Positions 1-10,362 are shown, numbered from the stretch's first letter. The stretch is DNA of 64,000 nucleotides from Caballeronia sp. INDeC2 (GCF_023631325.1 NZ_JALQDG010000003.1:868001-932000), one strand, 5' to 3'. Made by a program: numbers and translations. The notes: generated by a model from the sequence alone, not told the origin.

Positions 1-21
1 TCTTTAGTCAAAAAGCGGCTG

Positions 22-60
22 AAAATGAAAAGGCACGACCGGAATTGCATCGTGCCGATT
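22..60 (-). terminator. Rho-independent terminator downstream of rluB
   Basis: Seven-bp inverted repeat, GGCACGA at 32-38 and TCGTGCC at 50-56. Read on the minus strand the stem is followed by TTTTCATTTT, so it would end rluB transcription. The plus-strand side also runs into a T-tract (59-64), so it may work in both directions. Confidence 0.65.
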
Positions 61-145
61 TTTTCGCTGGAACGTCGTATTTTTGCGACGCAACAGACGT
101 CCCACGCACGTTCTATCGGACGTGCGTCGGGACTGTCCGGTTTGC

Positions 146-2245
146 TCAGAAGGTCTCGTCCTGGGCGAGATAGCGCCATTGACCGGCCGGCAACGCGCCG
201 AGCGTGACGCGGCCCATGCGGATGCGCTTCAGGCCGACGACATCCAGCCCGACCAGTTCACACATCCGGCGAATCTGCCGTTTTTTGCCTTCGCGCAGCA
301 CGAAGCGAAGCTGTTCGCCGTTCTGCCAGCTCACTTGCGCCGTCTTGAGCGGCACGCCGTCGAGTTCGAGGCCGTGACGCAGAAGCGCGAGTTTCTCCGC
401 AGGCAGGTGTTGCTCGACATCGACCGTGTGCTCGCCGAAGCGCACGCGCACGAGGTATTCCTTATCGACTTCAGAGTGTCCGCCGATCAGTTGCTTCGCG
501 ATGCGGCCGTCTTGCGTCAGCACGAGAAGCCCGGTCGAATCGATGTCGAGACGGCCCGCCGGCGCGAGCGTGCGCAAATGTCCCGGCGCGAAACGGATGC
601 CCGAGCGATCTTCGTCCCAGTGATTGGCCGGGTTGATGAGCGTGACTGCGGGTTCGTAGCCGTCTTCCGCTTGGCCCGACACGTAGCCGACAGGCTTGTG
701 CAGCAGGATCGTGACGAGCTGCGACTGTGCCGAACGCGCGGCGGGGAGGATCTCGACGTTCTGCGTCGGACGGATGCGCGTGCCGAGCGTGTCGATGACT
801 TCACCGTCGACGAGCACCCAGCCTTTCTCGATCCATTCGTCGGCTTCGCGGCGCGAGCAGAGGCCTAGTTCCGACATCACTTTGGATAGGCGTACGAGGC
901 CGTCGTTGTGGTCGCGGTGTTTGGGTGCGGACTCGAGTGCAGGTTTGTCCGCTTCGGCGCGCTCGTCGCGTTTGGTGAACGGGCGGTCGTCGTCGCGGCG
1001 TGGGGGGCGCGCTCCCGAAGTGCGATTGTCGCTCGGTTTGAACGGGCGATCCCCAGTCGATTTTCGCGGGCCGCGATCGCCGAATGCGGGGCGCGAATCG
1101 TCGCCGCGTGGTTTGAACGGGCGACGTTCGTCGCCGCCCGATGGGCGTTCGCCGCGTGCCGGCGGACGGCCTTCGAACGATTTACGCGGGTCGCGATCGC
1201 CGAACGCGGGGCGCGAATCGTCGCCGCGTGGTTTAAATGGGCGACGTTCGTCGCTGCCCGATGGGCGTTCGCCGCGTGCCGGCGGACGGCCTTCGAACGA
1301 TTTACGCGGGCCGCGATCGCCGAACGCGGGGCGCGAATCGTCGCCGCGTGGTTTGAACGGGCGACGTTCGTCGCCGCCCGATGGACGTTCGCCGCGTGAA
1401 GGCGGACGGTCTTCGAACGATCTACGCGGACCCCGATCGCCGAACGCGGGGCGCGAATCGTCGCCGCGTGGTTTGAACGGGCGACGTTCGTCGCTGCCCG
1501 ATGGGCGCTCGCCGCGCGCAGGCGGCCGGTCTTCGAACGGCTTGCGCGGACCGCGATCGCCGTAGGCGGGACGCGAATCATCGCCACGCGGTTTGAACGG
1601 CCGACGTTCGTCGCTGCCCGCCGGGCGCTCGCCGTGTGACGGCTGACGGTCGTCGAACGACCTGTGCGGACCACGCTCGCCAAAAGAAGGACGGGAGTCG
1701 CCACCGCGCGGTTTGAAAGGGCGACGCTCGTCGCCGCCCGCCGGACGCTCGCCGCGTGAAGGCGGACGGTCTTCGAACGATCTACGCGGACCACGATCGC
1801 TGAACGCGGGGCGCGAATCGCCACCGCGCGGTTTGAACGGGCGGCGCTCGTCGCTGCCGGCTGCCCGCTCGCCACGCACCGGCGACCGCCCTTCGAACGA
1901 TTTACGCGGACCACGATCGCCATAAGAAGGCCGCGAATCATCGCCGCGCGGCTTGAACGGTCGACGTTCGTCGCCACCCGCTGGACGCTCGCCGCGTGAA
2001 GGCGGCCGTCCTTCGAACGACTTCCGCGGCCCACGATCCCCAAACGCAGGCCGTGAATCATCCCCCCGCGGCTTGAACGCGCGTGCTTCGCGCTTATCGG
2101 TCGTCGGCTGGTTCGCACGCTTCGGGCGCGCCTCTTCCGGCGCGGTTGGGCGAACAGGCTTGCGCCCGGTGGCCGTGCCGGTTCGCACCGGTGAACGCGT
2201 CGCCGAAGTGGGACGCGGATGTTTGGCTGTCAGTTTGACGCGCAT
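146..2245 (-). CDS. rluB: 23S rRNA pseudouridine synthase RluB with extended Arg-rich N-terminus
   Basis: A 699-aa protein of the RsuA/RluB/RluE/RluF pseudouridine synthase family, expected to modify U2605 in 23S rRNA. An S4 RNA-binding domain lies at about residues 450-497. The catalytic motif GRLDIDSTGLLVLTQDG starts at residue 564, with the nucleophilic Asp at about 567, and the Arg/Lys-rich segment KKRQIRRM follows near residue 655. The enzyme core fills only the last 250 residues. Residues 55-396 are tandem 40-residue units rich in Arg, Gly, Asp and Pro, presumably disordered and possibly RNA-binding. The start is 6 bp after the glnD stop, so the two genes are probably cotranscribed. The core function is clear from motifs; RluB rather than a sister paralog is inferred from the glnD context and the extended N-terminus seen in Burkholderia. 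Confidence 0.9.
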   Translation of the reverse strand: MRVKLTAKHPRPTSATRSPVRTGTATGRKPVRPTAPEEARPKRANQPTTDKREARAFKPRGDDSRPAFGDRGPRKSFEGRPPSRGERPAGGDERRPFKPRGDDSRPSYGDRGPRKSFEGRSPVRGERAAGSDERRPFKPRGGDSRPAFSDRGPRRSFEDRPPSRGERPAGGDERRPFKPRGGDSRPSFGERGPHRSFDDRQPSHGERPAGSDERRPFKPRGDDSRPAYGDRGPRKPFEDRPPARGERPSGSDERRPFKPRGDDSRPAFGDRGPRRSFEDRPPSRGERPSGGDERRPFKPRGDDSRPAFGDRGPRKSFEGRPPARGERPSGSDERRPFKPRGDDSRPAFGDRDPRKSFEGRPPARGERPSGGDERRPFKPRGDDSRPAFGDRGPRKSTGDRPFKPSDNRTSGARPPRRDDDRPFTKRDERAEADKPALESAPKHRDHNDGLVRLSKVMSELGLCSRREADEWIEKGWVLVDGEVIDTLGTRIRPTQNVEILPAARSAQSQLVTILLHKPVGYVSGQAEDGYEPAVTLINPANHWDEDRSGIRFAPGHLRTLAPAGRLDIDSTGLLVLTQDGRIAKQLIGGHSEVDKEYLVRVRFGEHTVDVEQHLPAEKLALLRHGLELDGVPLKTAQVSWQNGEQLRFVLREGKKRQIRRMCELVGLDVVGLKRIRMGRVTLGALPAGQWRYLAQDETF
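1058..2083 (-). repeat. 120-bp coding tandem repeat in rluB
   Basis: Eight complete units (the first 39 codons, the others 40) and a partial ninth, in frame in rluB. The unit consensus starts RRPFKPRGDDSRPAFGDRG and ends near GERPSGGDE. The period is exactly 120 bp. Copies at the rluB-core-proximal end, about 1080-1500, are nearly identical, while those nearer the start codon have diverged, which suggests recent homogenisation at one end. Confidence 0.95.
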
Positions 2246-2251
2246 AAAGTC

Positions 2252-4837
2252 TCAGGCTGCGATCGCGCGCAGCAACTCGGTTTCCACCTGGATCTGCGTG
2301 CGGTTGTTCGACAGGCTCTTGCCGTCGAGCAGGAACACATCCTCGACGCGTTCGCCGAGCGTGTTGATCCGTGCCGCCTGCACGCCGATCCGGTGTTGCG
2401 CCAGAACGCGCGCGATGGAATAAAGAAGGCCCTGCCGGTCGTTGGCCGACACTGACAGGATGTAGTACTGGCCGCGGTCGTCGGGACGCAGGTCCACACG
2501 CGGCGTGATCGGAAACGTGCGCACGAGCCGCGATACACGGCCCTTCGACGGTTCCGGCAAAATGCGCTCGTCCGCGAGCAGCGCGGCCAGTTGCTGCTCG
2601 ACGAGATTGGCGATGTCGCGATAACTTCCATCGTGATCCGGATGGGCGACGAGGAAGTTATCGAGCGCGTAGCCGTGGCGGGTCGTCGTCACGCGCGCAT
2701 CGAGCACGGAGAGACCGTTCTTGTCGAAATACGCGCAGATGCCGGCGAAAAGATCGGGCCGATCCTTCACGTACACGAGCACCTGCAACGCCGCGCCGAT
2801 GGGCGAGGGCCGCGCGCGCACGATCGGCTCGTCGCTCTCTACGTGCCGGTAGAGCACGCGCGTCTGCCACGCGATGTCGGCCGGATCGTGGCGCAGGAAA
2901 TAGCCGACGTCGAGCTGATCCCACAGGCGCTTTTGCGCGTGCTCCGGCACGGTTTCCAGCCGCAGCAGCGCGAGCGCCGCTTCCTGGCGCGACTTGAGCT
3001 CCGAATGCGCATCCGGCTGCGCCCCGCCGAGCACCGCCTGCGTCGCACGGAACAGGTCTTCGAGAAGCTTGCCTTTCCAGTTGTTCCAGACTTTCGGACT
3101 CGTGCCGCGGATATCGGCGACGGTCAAAAGGTAAAGCGCGGTGAGCCGCCTCTCCGTCTTTACCACCGACGCAAACTGCTTGATGACTTCCGGATCGCTC
3201 GTGTCCTGCTTTTGCGCGACCTGGCTCATCGTCAGATGCTGCTGCACGAGCCAGATGACGAGCTCGGTATCTTCGGCGCCGATGTCGTGCTCGCGGCAGA
3301 AACGCCGGGCGTCGGCCATGCCGAGCGTCGAATGATCGCCGCCGCGGCCCTTCGCGATATCGTGGAAGAGCGCCGCGACGTAAAGCACCCACGGACGCTC
3401 GAAGTTGCCCATCAACTGGCTGCAGAACGGATACTCGTGCGCATGCTCGGCGATCGCGAAGCGCCGCAGGTTGCGCAGCACCATCAGGATGTGCTGATCG
3501 ACGGTGTAAACGTGATAGAGATCGTGCTGCATCTGCCCGACGATGCGCCGGAAGTTCAGCAGATAGCGCCCGAGCACGCTCGTCTGGTTCATCAGGCGAA
3601 ACGCATGCGTGATGCCTTCGGGCTGCTTGAGGATCTCCATGAAAAGCCGGCGATTCTCCGGGTCGCGCCGCCAGTCGCGGTCCATCAGATCGCGTGCGTT
3701 GTAGATCGCCCGCAGCGTACGCGCGGAAAATCCCTTGATGCCGCGCGTCTGTTCGTATAGCAGGAACGCTTCGAGAATCGCGTGCGGCTCGCGCTCGAAC
3801 ACATCGTCGCGGGCGATTTCCAGCATGCCTTGCTTCTCGACGAAGCGCCCGGAAATGACGCGCGTGATGCCGCTCGTCGACGGGAAAAGCTGTGCCTCCA
3901 CATTCTGGATCAGGATGGTCGCGAGCTGCGTGACCGCCTTCGCCGCCCAGTAGTAGCGGCGCATCAGTTGCTCGCTCGCACGCTTGGCCGTTGTCGCCTT
4001 GAAGCCGAAGCTTTCGGCGAGCGGCGTCTGCAGATCGAACACGAGAATGTCCTGACGGCGCTTCGCGATCACGTGCAGCCGCGCGCGCAGCGCTTTCAGA
4101 AAGCCTTCGTTGCGGCGCAGTTCGCGCGCTTCGCGCTCGGTGATGAGCCCGCGCGCATCGAGTTCGCGCCAGCTGCTGCCGAAGCCCGCCGCGCGCGCGA
4201 TCCACAGAATCAGTTGCAGATCGCGCAGGCCGCCGGGGCTTTCCTTGATGTTCGGTTCGAGGCTGTAGGGCGTGTCCTGGAACTTCGCGTGACGCTGGCG
4301 CATTTCCAGCACTTTCGCCTGGAAGAACGCGCGCGGATCGAGCGTCTCGCGATAGCGCGCGGCAAAGCGCTGAAAGAGCGCCATGTCTCCGCAAATGCGC
4401 CGCGCTTCGAGCAGCGAGGTTTGCACGGTGATGTCGTTGCCGGCCTCGGCGATGCATTGCTCGACCGAGCGCACGCTGCTGCCGATATCGAGTCCCAGAT
4501 CCCACGCCATCCCGATGAAACGCTCGACGCGGCCGTTCAGGTCAATATCGCTGGTTTGCGCCGACGTCTCGGGAAGAAGCACGAGGATATCGACGTCGGA
4601 ATAGGGCGCGAGCTCGCCGCGCCCATAACCGCCGACCGCGACGAGCGTCGCGCCGTCCGGCATGTCGCAGGCGGCCCACGCGCCCTTGAGAGCGTCGTCG
4701 GTGGCGCGGCCGAGCGCGTGCATCAGCGGTTCGACGTTCGACGCCGCCCCGAAGCGTTCGATGAGCGCCGCCTTCGCAGCCTTGTAGGCAGCGCGCAGCG
4801 TTTCACAGGGCGTGGCGACGGCGGCGGTTACGCTCAT
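2252..4837 (-). CDS. glnD: [Protein-PII] uridylyltransferase / uridylyl-removing enzyme
   Basis: Bifunctional nitrogen sensor that uridylylates PII proteins when glutamine is low and removes UMP when it is high. The nucleotidyltransferase motif [15 protein letters not shown] lies at residues 69-83. The HD hydrolase motif [14 protein letters not shown] is in the middle of the protein, and two ACT domains fill the last 180 residues or so. From MSVTAAV at 4837 the protein is 861 aa, close to the usual 855-890 aa. An in-frame ATG at 4882 would add 15 residues that look unlike the family; neither start has a strong Shine-Dalgarno. It lies between map and rluB, all on the minus strand with short gaps. 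Confidence 0.95.
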   Translation of the reverse strand: MSVTAAVATPCETLRAAYKAAKAALIERFGAASNVEPLMHALGRATDDALKGAWAACDMPDGATLVAVGGYGRGELAPYSDVDILVLLPETSAQTSDIDLNGRVERFIGMAWDLGLDIGSSVRSVEQCIAEAGNDITVQTSLLEARRICGDMALFQRFAARYRETLDPRAFFQAKVLEMRQRHAKFQDTPYSLEPNIKESPGGLRDLQLILWIARAAGFGSSWRELDARGLITEREARELRRNEGFLKALRARLHVIAKRRQDILVFDLQTPLAESFGFKATTAKRASEQLMRRYYWAAKAVTQLATILIQNVEAQLFPSTSGITRVISGRFVEKQGMLEIARDDVFEREPHAILEAFLLYEQTRGIKGFSARTLRAIYNARDLMDRDWRRDPENRRLFMEILKQPEGITHAFRLMNQTSVLGRYLLNFRRIVGQMQHDLYHVYTVDQHILMVLRNLRRFAIAEHAHEYPFCSQLMGNFERPWVLYVAALFHDIAKGRGGDHSTLGMADARRFCREHDIGAEDTELVIWLVQQHLTMSQVAQKQDTSDPEVIKQFASVVKTERRLTALYLLTVADIRGTSPKVWNNWKGKLLEDLFRATQAVLGGAQPDAHSELKSRQEAALALLRLETVPEHAQKRLWDQLDVGYFLRHDPADIAWQTRVLYRHVESDEPIVRARPSPIGAALQVLVYVKDRPDLFAGICAYFDKNGLSVLDARVTTTRHGYALDNFLVAHPDHDGSYRDIANLVEQQLAALLADERILPEPSKGRVSRLVRTFPITPRVDLRPDDRGQYYILSVSANDRQGLLYSIARVLAQHRIGVQAARINTLGERVEDVFLLDGKSLSNNRTQIQVETELLRAIAA

Positions 4838-4909
4838 GGAAGGAAAGTGGCGAGGACGACAGAGAGATGCGCCCGCGTGCATGCACGACGAGCACGAAGA
4901 GGTGCGATA

Positions 4910-5719
4910 TCAGGCCGTCGCGGCGATCAGTTGCGATGGCGACTGCGTGCCCGCCGAGACGGTCAGCACGTCGTAGCCCGTCGGCGTGACGAGCACCGTG
5001 TGCTCCCATTGCGCCGAGAGGCTGCGGTCGCGCGTCTTGACGGTCCACTGGTCCGGCATGGTGCGGATTTCGCGGCGGCCCGCGTTGATCATCGGCTCGA
5101 CGGTAAAGATCATGCCGGCCTGTAATTCGATGCCCGTGCCCGGACGGCCGTAGTGCAGCACTTGCGGCTCCTCGTGGAAAACCTGTCCGATGCCGTGGCC
5201 GCAGTATTCCCGCACGACGCTGTAGCCTTGCGCTTCGGCGTGCTTCTGAATCGCCGCGCCGATATCGCCCAGATGCGCGCCGGGTCGCACCTGATCGATG
5301 CCGAGCCACATGCAGTCGAACGTGGTCTGAACGAGGCGTTTCGCCAGGATCGAGCCTTCGCCGACAATGAACATGCGGCTCGTATCGCCGAAATAGCCGT
5401 TCTTGATGACGGTGATGTCGATATTCAGCGCATCGCCGTTCTTCAGCACTTTTTCGCCGGGGATGCCGTGGCAGATCACGTCGTTCACCGAGATGCACGT
5501 GGCCTTCGGATACGGCGGGTAGCCGGGCGGCTGATAATTGAGCGGTGCGGGAACGGTGCCCTGTTCCTTCACCATATATTCGTGACAGAGACGATCGAGT
5601 TCCTCGGTCGTCACGCCGGGAACGATATGCGGCGTGATGAAATCGAGCACTTCGCTGGCGAGCCGGCAGGCGACGCGCATCTGCGCGATATCGTGGTCGT
5701 TTTTCAGCGTAATGGACAT
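4910..5719 (-). CDS. map: Type I methionine aminopeptidase
   Basis: Removes the initiator methionine from nascent proteins; a cytosolic dimetal enzyme of 269 aa. Metal ligands of the pita-bread fold are visible: the two Asp in NIDITVIKNGYFGDTS, the His in GHGIGQVFHEEP, the Glu in FTVEPM and the Glu in QWEHTVLVT. The start MSITLKND at 5719 fits the family; an upstream in-frame ATG at 5767 would add 16 residues of non-family sequence. It is divergent from rpsB, the common proteobacterial arrangement, and is followed by glnD. Confidence 0.95.
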   Translation of the reverse strand: MSITLKNDHDIAQMRVACRLASEVLDFITPHIVPGVTTEELDRLCHEYMVKEQGTVPAPLNYQPPGYPPYPKATCISVNDVICHGIPGEKVLKNGDALNIDITVIKNGYFGDTSRMFIVGEGSILAKRLVQTTFDCMWLGIDQVRPGAHLGDIGAAIQKHAEAQGYSVVREYCGHGIGQVFHEEPQVLHYGRPGTGIELQAGMIFTVEPMINAGRREIRTMPDQWTVKTRDRSLSAQWEHTVLVTPTGYDVLTVSAGTQSPSQLIAATA

Positions 5720-5871
5720 GACTAGGCCCGAAATGCGTGGGTGCGGAGTGAGCCGCGAAAGCGGCATTATCGCACCTTAAGAAATGCGCCGCACCCGGTT
5801 AGTTTGGCCGGGCGGCGCGGCGCCAAGGTGGCTGGCCGAAACGCGCGCGACGTTCGGATCGGTCGCGCGGC

Positions 5872-5901
5872 TTGAGCCGACCAATCCTCACATGCTATAC
5901 T
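5872..5901 (+). promoter_or_regulatory. Sigma-70 type promoter of rpsB-tsf
   Basis: TTGAGC at 5872-5877 and TATACT at 5896-5901, separated by 18 bp, upstream of rpsB. Initiation a few bases downstream would give an rpsB leader of about 180 nt. This sits in the 371-bp gap between divergent map and rpsB; I saw no comparably clear map promoter. Confidence 0.6.
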
Positions 5902-5995
5902 CGAAGGCTGAGTCGTAATCTATATTGGCGTCATGATTTGATATGACACGCCTTACGGAATACGGCTTTGATACTCGTCTCAAGTCGATACGCAA

Positions 5996-6019
5996 GCCGG
6001 CGCACCCAGGGTGTCCGGC
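5996..6019 (+). promoter_or_regulatory. Hairpin in the rpsB 5' leader
   Basis: GCCGG-CG-CACC-CAG-GGTG-T-CCGGC forms a 9-bp stem with a small internal loop, about 70 nt before the rpsB start codon. Leaders of rpsB-tsf operons in other proteobacteria bind S2 for autoregulation. Whether this hairpin does so is inference, as I could not compare it with a covariance model. Confidence 0.4.
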
Positions 6020-6090
6020 GTCCGGCAAGCAAAAAGCCCGGGCGCAGGATGCGGCAGCCGGCTTAAGACCCAACCCTCGCGGAGAATTTC

Positions 6091-6843
6091 ATGGCAGTCA
6101 CGATGCGTCAAATGCTGGAAGCCGGTGTCCACTTCGGTCACCAAACGCGCTTCTGGAACCCCAAGATGGCCCCGTACATCTTCGGTCATCGCAACAAGAT
6201 TCACATCATCAACCTCGAAAAGACGCTCCCGCTCTACAACGACGCGCTGAAGTATGTGCGCCAGTTGGCAGCGAACCGCGGCACGATTCTCTTCGTCGGC
6301 ACGAAGCGCCAGTCGCGCGACACCATCGCGCAGGAAGCAGCGCGCGCCGGTATGCCGTTCGTCAACGCCCGCTGGCTCGGCGGCATGCTGACGAACTTCA
6401 AGACGCTGAAGGTCTCGATCAAGCGCCTGAAGGACATGGAAGCGGCTGTCGAATCGGGTGAAACCGAGCGCATGAGCAAGAAGGAAGCGCTTCTGTTCGA
6501 ACGCGAAATCGCCAAGCTGCAAAAGTCGATCGGCGGCGTGAAGGACATGGGCGGCATTCCGGACGCGATCTTCGTGATCGACGTCGGCTACCACAAGATT
6601 GCCGTGACCGAAGCGAAGAAGCTCGGTATTCCGGTCATCGCCGTGGTCGACACGAACCACTCGCCGGAAGGCATCGACTACGTGATCCCGGGCAACGACG
6701 ACGCCTCGAAGGCTGTGTCGCTGTACGCTCAGGGCGTGGCTGACGCGATCCTCGAAGGCCGCGCAAACGCGGTGAACGACGTGGTCCAGGCCGTCCGTAA
6801 CGGCGAAGGCGACGAGTTCGTCGAGGTCAACGCAGAGGCGTAA
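6091..6843 (+). CDS. rpsB: 30S ribosomal protein S2
   Basis: A 250-aa small-subunit ribosomal protein with the canonical opening [20 protein letters not shown] and the S2 signature around [15 protein letters not shown]. The family segment [20 protein letters not shown] lies in the middle of the protein. The acidic C-terminal tail and the length are as in Burkholderia S2. The Shine-Dalgarno GCGGAGAA lies just upstream. It is the first gene of the rpsB-tsf pair, preceded by a structured leader and followed by an intercistronic terminator. Confidence 0.98.
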   Translation: MAVTMRQMLEAGVHFGHQTRFWNPKMAPYIFGHRNKIHIINLEKTLPLYNDALKYVRQLAANRGTILFVGTKRQSRDTIAQEAARAGMPFVNARWLGGMLTNFKTLKVSIKRLKDMEAAVESGETERMSKKEALLFEREIAKLQKSIGGVKDMGGIPDAIFVIDVGYHKIAVTEAKKLGIPVIAVVDTNHSPEGIDYVIPGNDDASKAVSLYAQGVADAILEGRANAVNDVVQAVRNGEGDEFVEVNAEA

Positions 6844-6861
6844 TCGAGCCCTGTGGCCGAC

Positions 6862-6896
6862 AAAAAAGGGGGCTTTGCGAAAGGCCCCTTTTTTTT
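6862..6896 (+). terminator. Intercistronic terminator/attenuator between rpsB and tsf
   Basis: AAAAAAGGGG...CCCCTTTTTTTT hairpin with a run of eight T. It would reduce tsf transcription relative to rpsB unless read through, which is a known feature of rpsB-tsf operons. tsf starts about 90 bp further on. Confidence 0.8.
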
Positions 6897-6983
6897 AGTC
6901 GAAGCGATAGAAATGCCTATTTTCCTGCCGTGGGCGAGTCGTAAGGCCGGCGGCACGTATCAAACAGACTCAAGGAGCGAATG

Positions 6984-7865
6984 ATGGCGGCAATTACCGC
7001 AAGCATGGTGGCAGAACTGCGCGCGAAGACCGATGCGCCGATGATGGAATGCAAGAAGGCGCTGACGGAAGCCGACGGCGACATGGCGCGCGCGGAAGAG
7101 CTGCTGCGCGTGAAGCTCGGCAACAAGGCGAGCAAGGCGGCATCGCGCGTGACGGCCGAAGGCATCGTGACGGCGCACGTCGAAGGCGGAGTGGGCGCGC
7201 TCGTCGAACTGAACTGCGAAACCGACTTCGTCGCGAAGAACGACGACTTCATGGCATTCGGCAAGACGATCGCCGAACTCGTGGCGAAACAAAACCCGGC
7301 CGACGTCGCAGCCCTGTCGGCGCTGCCGCTCGAAAGCTCGACGGTCGACGCGGTGCGTCTCGCGCTTGTCGGCAAGATCGGCGAAAACCTGTCGATCCGC
7401 CGTTTCGTGCGCTTCGAAACCGCCAACAAGATCGCGTCGTACCTGCACGGCACGCGCATCGGCGTGCTGGTCGAGTTCACCGGCGCGGACGAGCAAATCG
7501 GCAAGGACGTCGCGATGCACGTCGCCGCGATGAAGCCGGTTTCGCTGTCGTCGGACGAAGTGCCGGCCGATCTGATCGCCAAGGAGCGCAGCATCGCCGA
7601 GCAGAAGGCCGCTGAATCGGGCAAGCCGGCCGAGATCGTCGCGAAGATGGTCGACGGCTCGATCCAGAAGTACCTGAAGGAAGTGTCGCTGCTGAACCAG
7701 CCGTTCGTGAAGAACGACAAGCAGACGATCGAGCAGATGCTCAAGGCCGGCAACGCATCCGTGCAGAAGTTCGCGCTGTTCGTGGTCGGCGAGGGCATCG
7801 AGAAGCGTCAGGACGACTTCGCGGCAGAAGTCGCGGCGCAAGTCGCGGCGGCCAAGCAGTCATAA
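6984..7865 (+). CDS. tsf: Translation elongation factor Ts
   Basis: Nucleotide exchange factor that regenerates EF-Tu-GTP. The 293-aa protein opens [20 protein letters not shown], and the EF-Ts signature region [12 protein letters not shown] and the Tu-contact core [15 protein letters not shown] are intact. Two ATG codons are adjacent (6981 and 6984); the second matches the family N-terminus and sits 6 nt after AAGGAG. It follows rpsB past a terminator hairpin. Confidence 0.98.
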   Translation: MAAITASMVAELRAKTDAPMMECKKALTEADGDMARAEELLRVKLGNKASKAASRVTAEGIVTAHVEGGVGALVELNCETDFVAKNDDFMAFGKTIAELVAKQNPADVAALSALPLESSTVDAVRLALVGKIGENLSIRRFVRFETANKIASYLHGTRIGVLVEFTGADEQIGKDVAMHVAAMKPVSLSSDEVPADLIAKERSIAEQKAAESGKPAEIVAKMVDGSIQKYLKEVSLLNQPFVKNDKQTIEQMLKAGNASVQKFALFVVGEGIEKRQDDFAAEVAAQVAAAKQS

Positions 7866-7994
7866 GACTCGCCAAGCTTCGCTAAGGCTCGCTTAAGGCG
7901 CGTGTGCTGTCATGACGCAGCGGCGTGCCGAGTTAGCAGGACCCGCGGCGGAAGATCCCGCCGCAAGCGTTCAGCGATTCGGATCGCACAAGCA

Positions 7995-8039
7995 GCGGGC
8001 GCGGTAGACTGGGGGTAAACCCTGATCTACCGCGCCCGC
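7995..8039. other. Perfect 14-bp inverted repeat between tsf and pyrH
   Basis: GCGGGCGCGGTAGA at 7995-8008 is mirrored by TCTACCGCGCCCGC at 8026-8039. The 17-nt loop itself contains GGG and CCC. There is no T-tract on either strand, so it is not a standard intrinsic terminator. It sits in the 263-bp tsf-pyrH gap. Confidence 0.8.
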
Positions 8040-8128
8040 CGCCCGATCCGGCCCGTTTGCGGTAAGTAATGTTTCACCCCTACAGTTCTACGTTGTTGCA
8101 ACCCTCCTCGGCGCGATCGGAAACTCAC

Positions 8129-8842
8129 ATGCCCACAGCCTACAAACGCGTACTCCTCAAACTCTCCGGCGAAGCCCTCATGGGCGACGATGCTTTCGGC
8201 ATCAATCGCGCAACGATCGAAAGGATGGTGGCGGATGTCGCGGAGGTGGTGCGGATCGGGACCCAGCTTGCCGTCGTCATCGGCGGCGGGAATATCTTCC
8301 GCGGTGTGGCGGGTGGCGCGGCCGGCATGGATCGCGCGACGGCCGACTACATGGGCATGCTCGCCACGATGATGAACGCGCTGGCGCTGCAGGACGCCAT
8401 GCGCCACGCGGGCATCGAAGCGCGCGTGCAGTCGGCGCTGCGCATGGATCAGGTGGTCGAGCCGTACATCCGCCCGCGCGCGATTCGCCAGCTCGAAGAG
8501 GGCAAGGTCGTGATCTTCGCGGCCGGCACGGGCAATCCGTTCTTCACGACGGACACGGCGGCCGCGCTGCGTGGCTCGGAAATCGGCGCCGAAGTGGTGT
8601 TGAAGGCGACGAAGGTCGATGGCGTATACTCCGCCGACCCGAAGAAGGATCCGCACGCGACGCGCTACAGCACGATCAGCTTCGACGAGGCAATCGGCAA
8701 GAATCTTCAGGTGATGGACGCCACTGCGTTCGCCCTATGTCGCGACCAGAAGCTGCCGATTCGCGTGTTCTCGATCACGAAGCCGGGCGCATTGAAGCGC
8801 ATCGTGCAAGGCGACGACGAAGGGACCCTCGTCCACGTGTAA
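8129..8842 (+). CDS. pyrH: UMP kinase (uridylate kinase)
   Basis: Phosphorylates UMP to UDP in pyrimidine nucleotide synthesis; a hexameric amino-acid-kinase-fold enzyme regulated by GTP and UTP. The 237-aa protein starts [17 protein letters not shown] with the family signature KLSGEAL. The segments [26 protein letters not shown] and [13 protein letters not shown], which form the phosphate and nucleotide sites, are all present. An in-frame ATG at 8069 would add 20 non-family residues and is rejected. It is followed by frr, as in most proteobacteria. Confidence 0.97.
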   Translation: MPTAYKRVLLKLSGEALMGDDAFGINRATIERMVADVAEVVRIGTQLAVVIGGGNIFRGVAGGAAGMDRATADYMGMLATMMNALALQDAMRHAGIEARVQSALRMDQVVEPYIRPRAIRQLEEGKVVIFAAGTGNPFFTTDTAAALRGSEIGAEVVLKATKVDGVYSADPKKDPHATRYSTISFDEAIGKNLQVMDATAFALCRDQKLPIRVFSITKPGALKRIVQGDDEGTLVHV

Positions 8843-8934
8843 ACTCTCGCGATATCAGGCGCCGCGCGACGGGCGGGAAGCCTCGCGCGGGATGCGCCGT
8901 CATCGCCGGTAAAACCCAGGTTTGGAGGTTCAAA

Positions 8935-9495
8935 ATGAGTGTGGCTGACATCAAGAAAAGCGTCGACCAGAAGATGCAGCGGTCGATCGAAGCGTTCAAG
9001 GCCGATCTCGCCAAGATTCGCACGGGCCGCGCCCACACCGGGCTGCTCGACCACATCCAGGTCGATTACTACGGCTCGAACGTGCCCATCTCCCAGGTCG
9101 CGAACATGACGCTCGTCGATGCGCGCACGATCGGCGTGCAGCCGTGGGAAAAGAAGATGGTCGCGGTGATCGAGAAAGCGATCCGCGAATCGGATCTCGG
9201 CCTGAACCCGGCCACGCAGGGCGACCTGATCCGCGTGCCGATGCCGGCGCTCACCGAAGAGCGCCGCCGCGAACTCGTGAAAGTCGTGAAGAGCGAAGGC
9301 GAGACCGCGAAGGTCGCCGTGCGCAACTTGCGCCGCGACGCGAATGATCAACTGAAGAAATCCGTCAAGGACAAGGAGATCTCGGAAGACGACGAGCGCC
9401 GCGCGAGCGAGGAAGTGCAGAAGCTCACCGACAAGTTCGTCGCCGAGATCGACAAGCTCATTCAGACCAAAGAATCCGAAATCATGACGGTGTGA
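8935..9495 (+). CDS. frr: Ribosome recycling factor
   Basis: Acts with EF-G to split post-termination ribosomes. It is 186 aa, close to the E. coli length, with typical segments [19 protein letters not shown] near the start and [16 protein letters not shown] in the second half. The ATG at 8935 lies 6 nt after GGAGG at 8924-8928, which settles the start over longer in-frame options. It lies between pyrH and uppS. Confidence 0.98.
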   Translation: MSVADIKKSVDQKMQRSIEAFKADLAKIRTGRAHTGLLDHIQVDYYGSNVPISQVANMTLVDARTIGVQPWEKKMVAVIEKAIRESDLGLNPATQGDLIRVPMPALTEERRRELVKVVKSEGETAKVAVRNLRRDANDQLKKSVKDKEISEDDERRASEEVQKLTDKFVAEIDKLIQTKESEIMTV

Positions 9496-9579
9496 GGCCG
9501 TAGAAACGGTTCCGCCGGCCCCGGGGGTTTATATATTCGGGCTGGCTCTCACTCTTTCAGATTCCCAGATTCAGCGGCC

Positions 9580-10362
9580 ATGACCTATACCAGCTCTACC
9601 GTTACCGTGCCCGATGTCGCGGCTGTCCCGCGCCACGTCGCGATCATCATGGACGGCAATGGCCGATGGGCGACGGAGCGCCGCCTGCCGCGCGTCGCCG
9701 GTCATACGCGCGGCGTCGATGCGGTCCGCGCGACCGTCGAAAGCTGCGCGCGACGCGGCGTCGAATTCGTCACGCTCTTTGCGTTCAGCTCCGAGAACTG
9801 GCGCCGTCCGACCGACGAAGTGTCCTTCCTGATGCGCCTTTTCGTCACCGCGCTCGAGCGCGAGATCGGCAAGCTGCATGCGAACGGCATCCGCCTGCGC
9901 GTCGTCGGCGACATCAGCATGTTCGACGACCGCATCCGCGCGCTGATTCAACGCGCCGAGAGCAAGACGGCCCGCAACACGCGCCTCACGCTGACCATCG
10001 CCGCCAACTACGGCGGGCGCTGGGACATCATGCAGGCGACGAAGAAGCTCATCGCAGAGTCTCTCGAAGCCGGCGTGCCCGCGCGCGTGGACGACGAGTC
10101 GTTCGCCGAACATCTCGCGATGGCCTATGCGCCGGAGCCGGATCTCTTCATCCGCACGGGCGGCGAGCAGCGCATCAGCAATTTTCTGCTGTGGCAGCTC
10201 GCGTACACCGAGTTTTATTTCACAGATACCTACTGGCCCGACTTCGACGCCGACGCGCTCGATCGCGCGATCGCTTCGTACGGCGACCGCGAGCGCCGCT
10301 TCGGGCGCACGAGCGCGCAACTCGCTTCCCAATCGCAGAAGGCCGACACCCTTTCATGCTAA
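9580..10362 (+). CDS. uppS: Undecaprenyl diphosphate synthase (cis-prenyltransferase)
   Basis: Condenses isopentenyl diphosphate onto farnesyl diphosphate to make the C55 lipid carrier for peptidoglycan and LPS. It has 260 aa. The catalytic Asp motif [13 protein letters not shown] is near residue 30, [11 protein letters not shown] follows, and the C-terminal signature [21 protein letters not shown] is intact. The stop overlaps the cdsA start by 7 bp, indicating coupled translation. Confidence 0.97.
   Translation: MTYTSSTVTVPDVAAVPRHVAIIMDGNGRWATERRLPRVAGHTRGVDAVRATVESCARRGVEFVTLFAFSSENWRRPTDEVSFLMRLFVTALEREIGKLHANGIRLRVVGDISMFDDRIRALIQRAESKTARNTRLTLTIAANYGGRWDIMQATKKLIAESLEAGVPARVDDESFAEHLAMAYAPEPDLFIRTGGEQRISNFLLWQLAYTEFYFTDTYWPDFDADALDRAIASYGDRERRFGRTSAQLASQSQKADTLSC

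Noticed and set aside
1058..2083. Regular 120-bp repeats considered as a CRISPR array
   Set aside because: Units are contiguous and in frame within rluB, without unique spacers; they are coding tandem repeats.
2658..4505. 615-codon open frame on the minus strand overlapping glnD
   Set aside because: Out-of-frame shadow of glnD. High GC content leaves alternate frames open; composition is Arg/Ala-rich without any family similarity.
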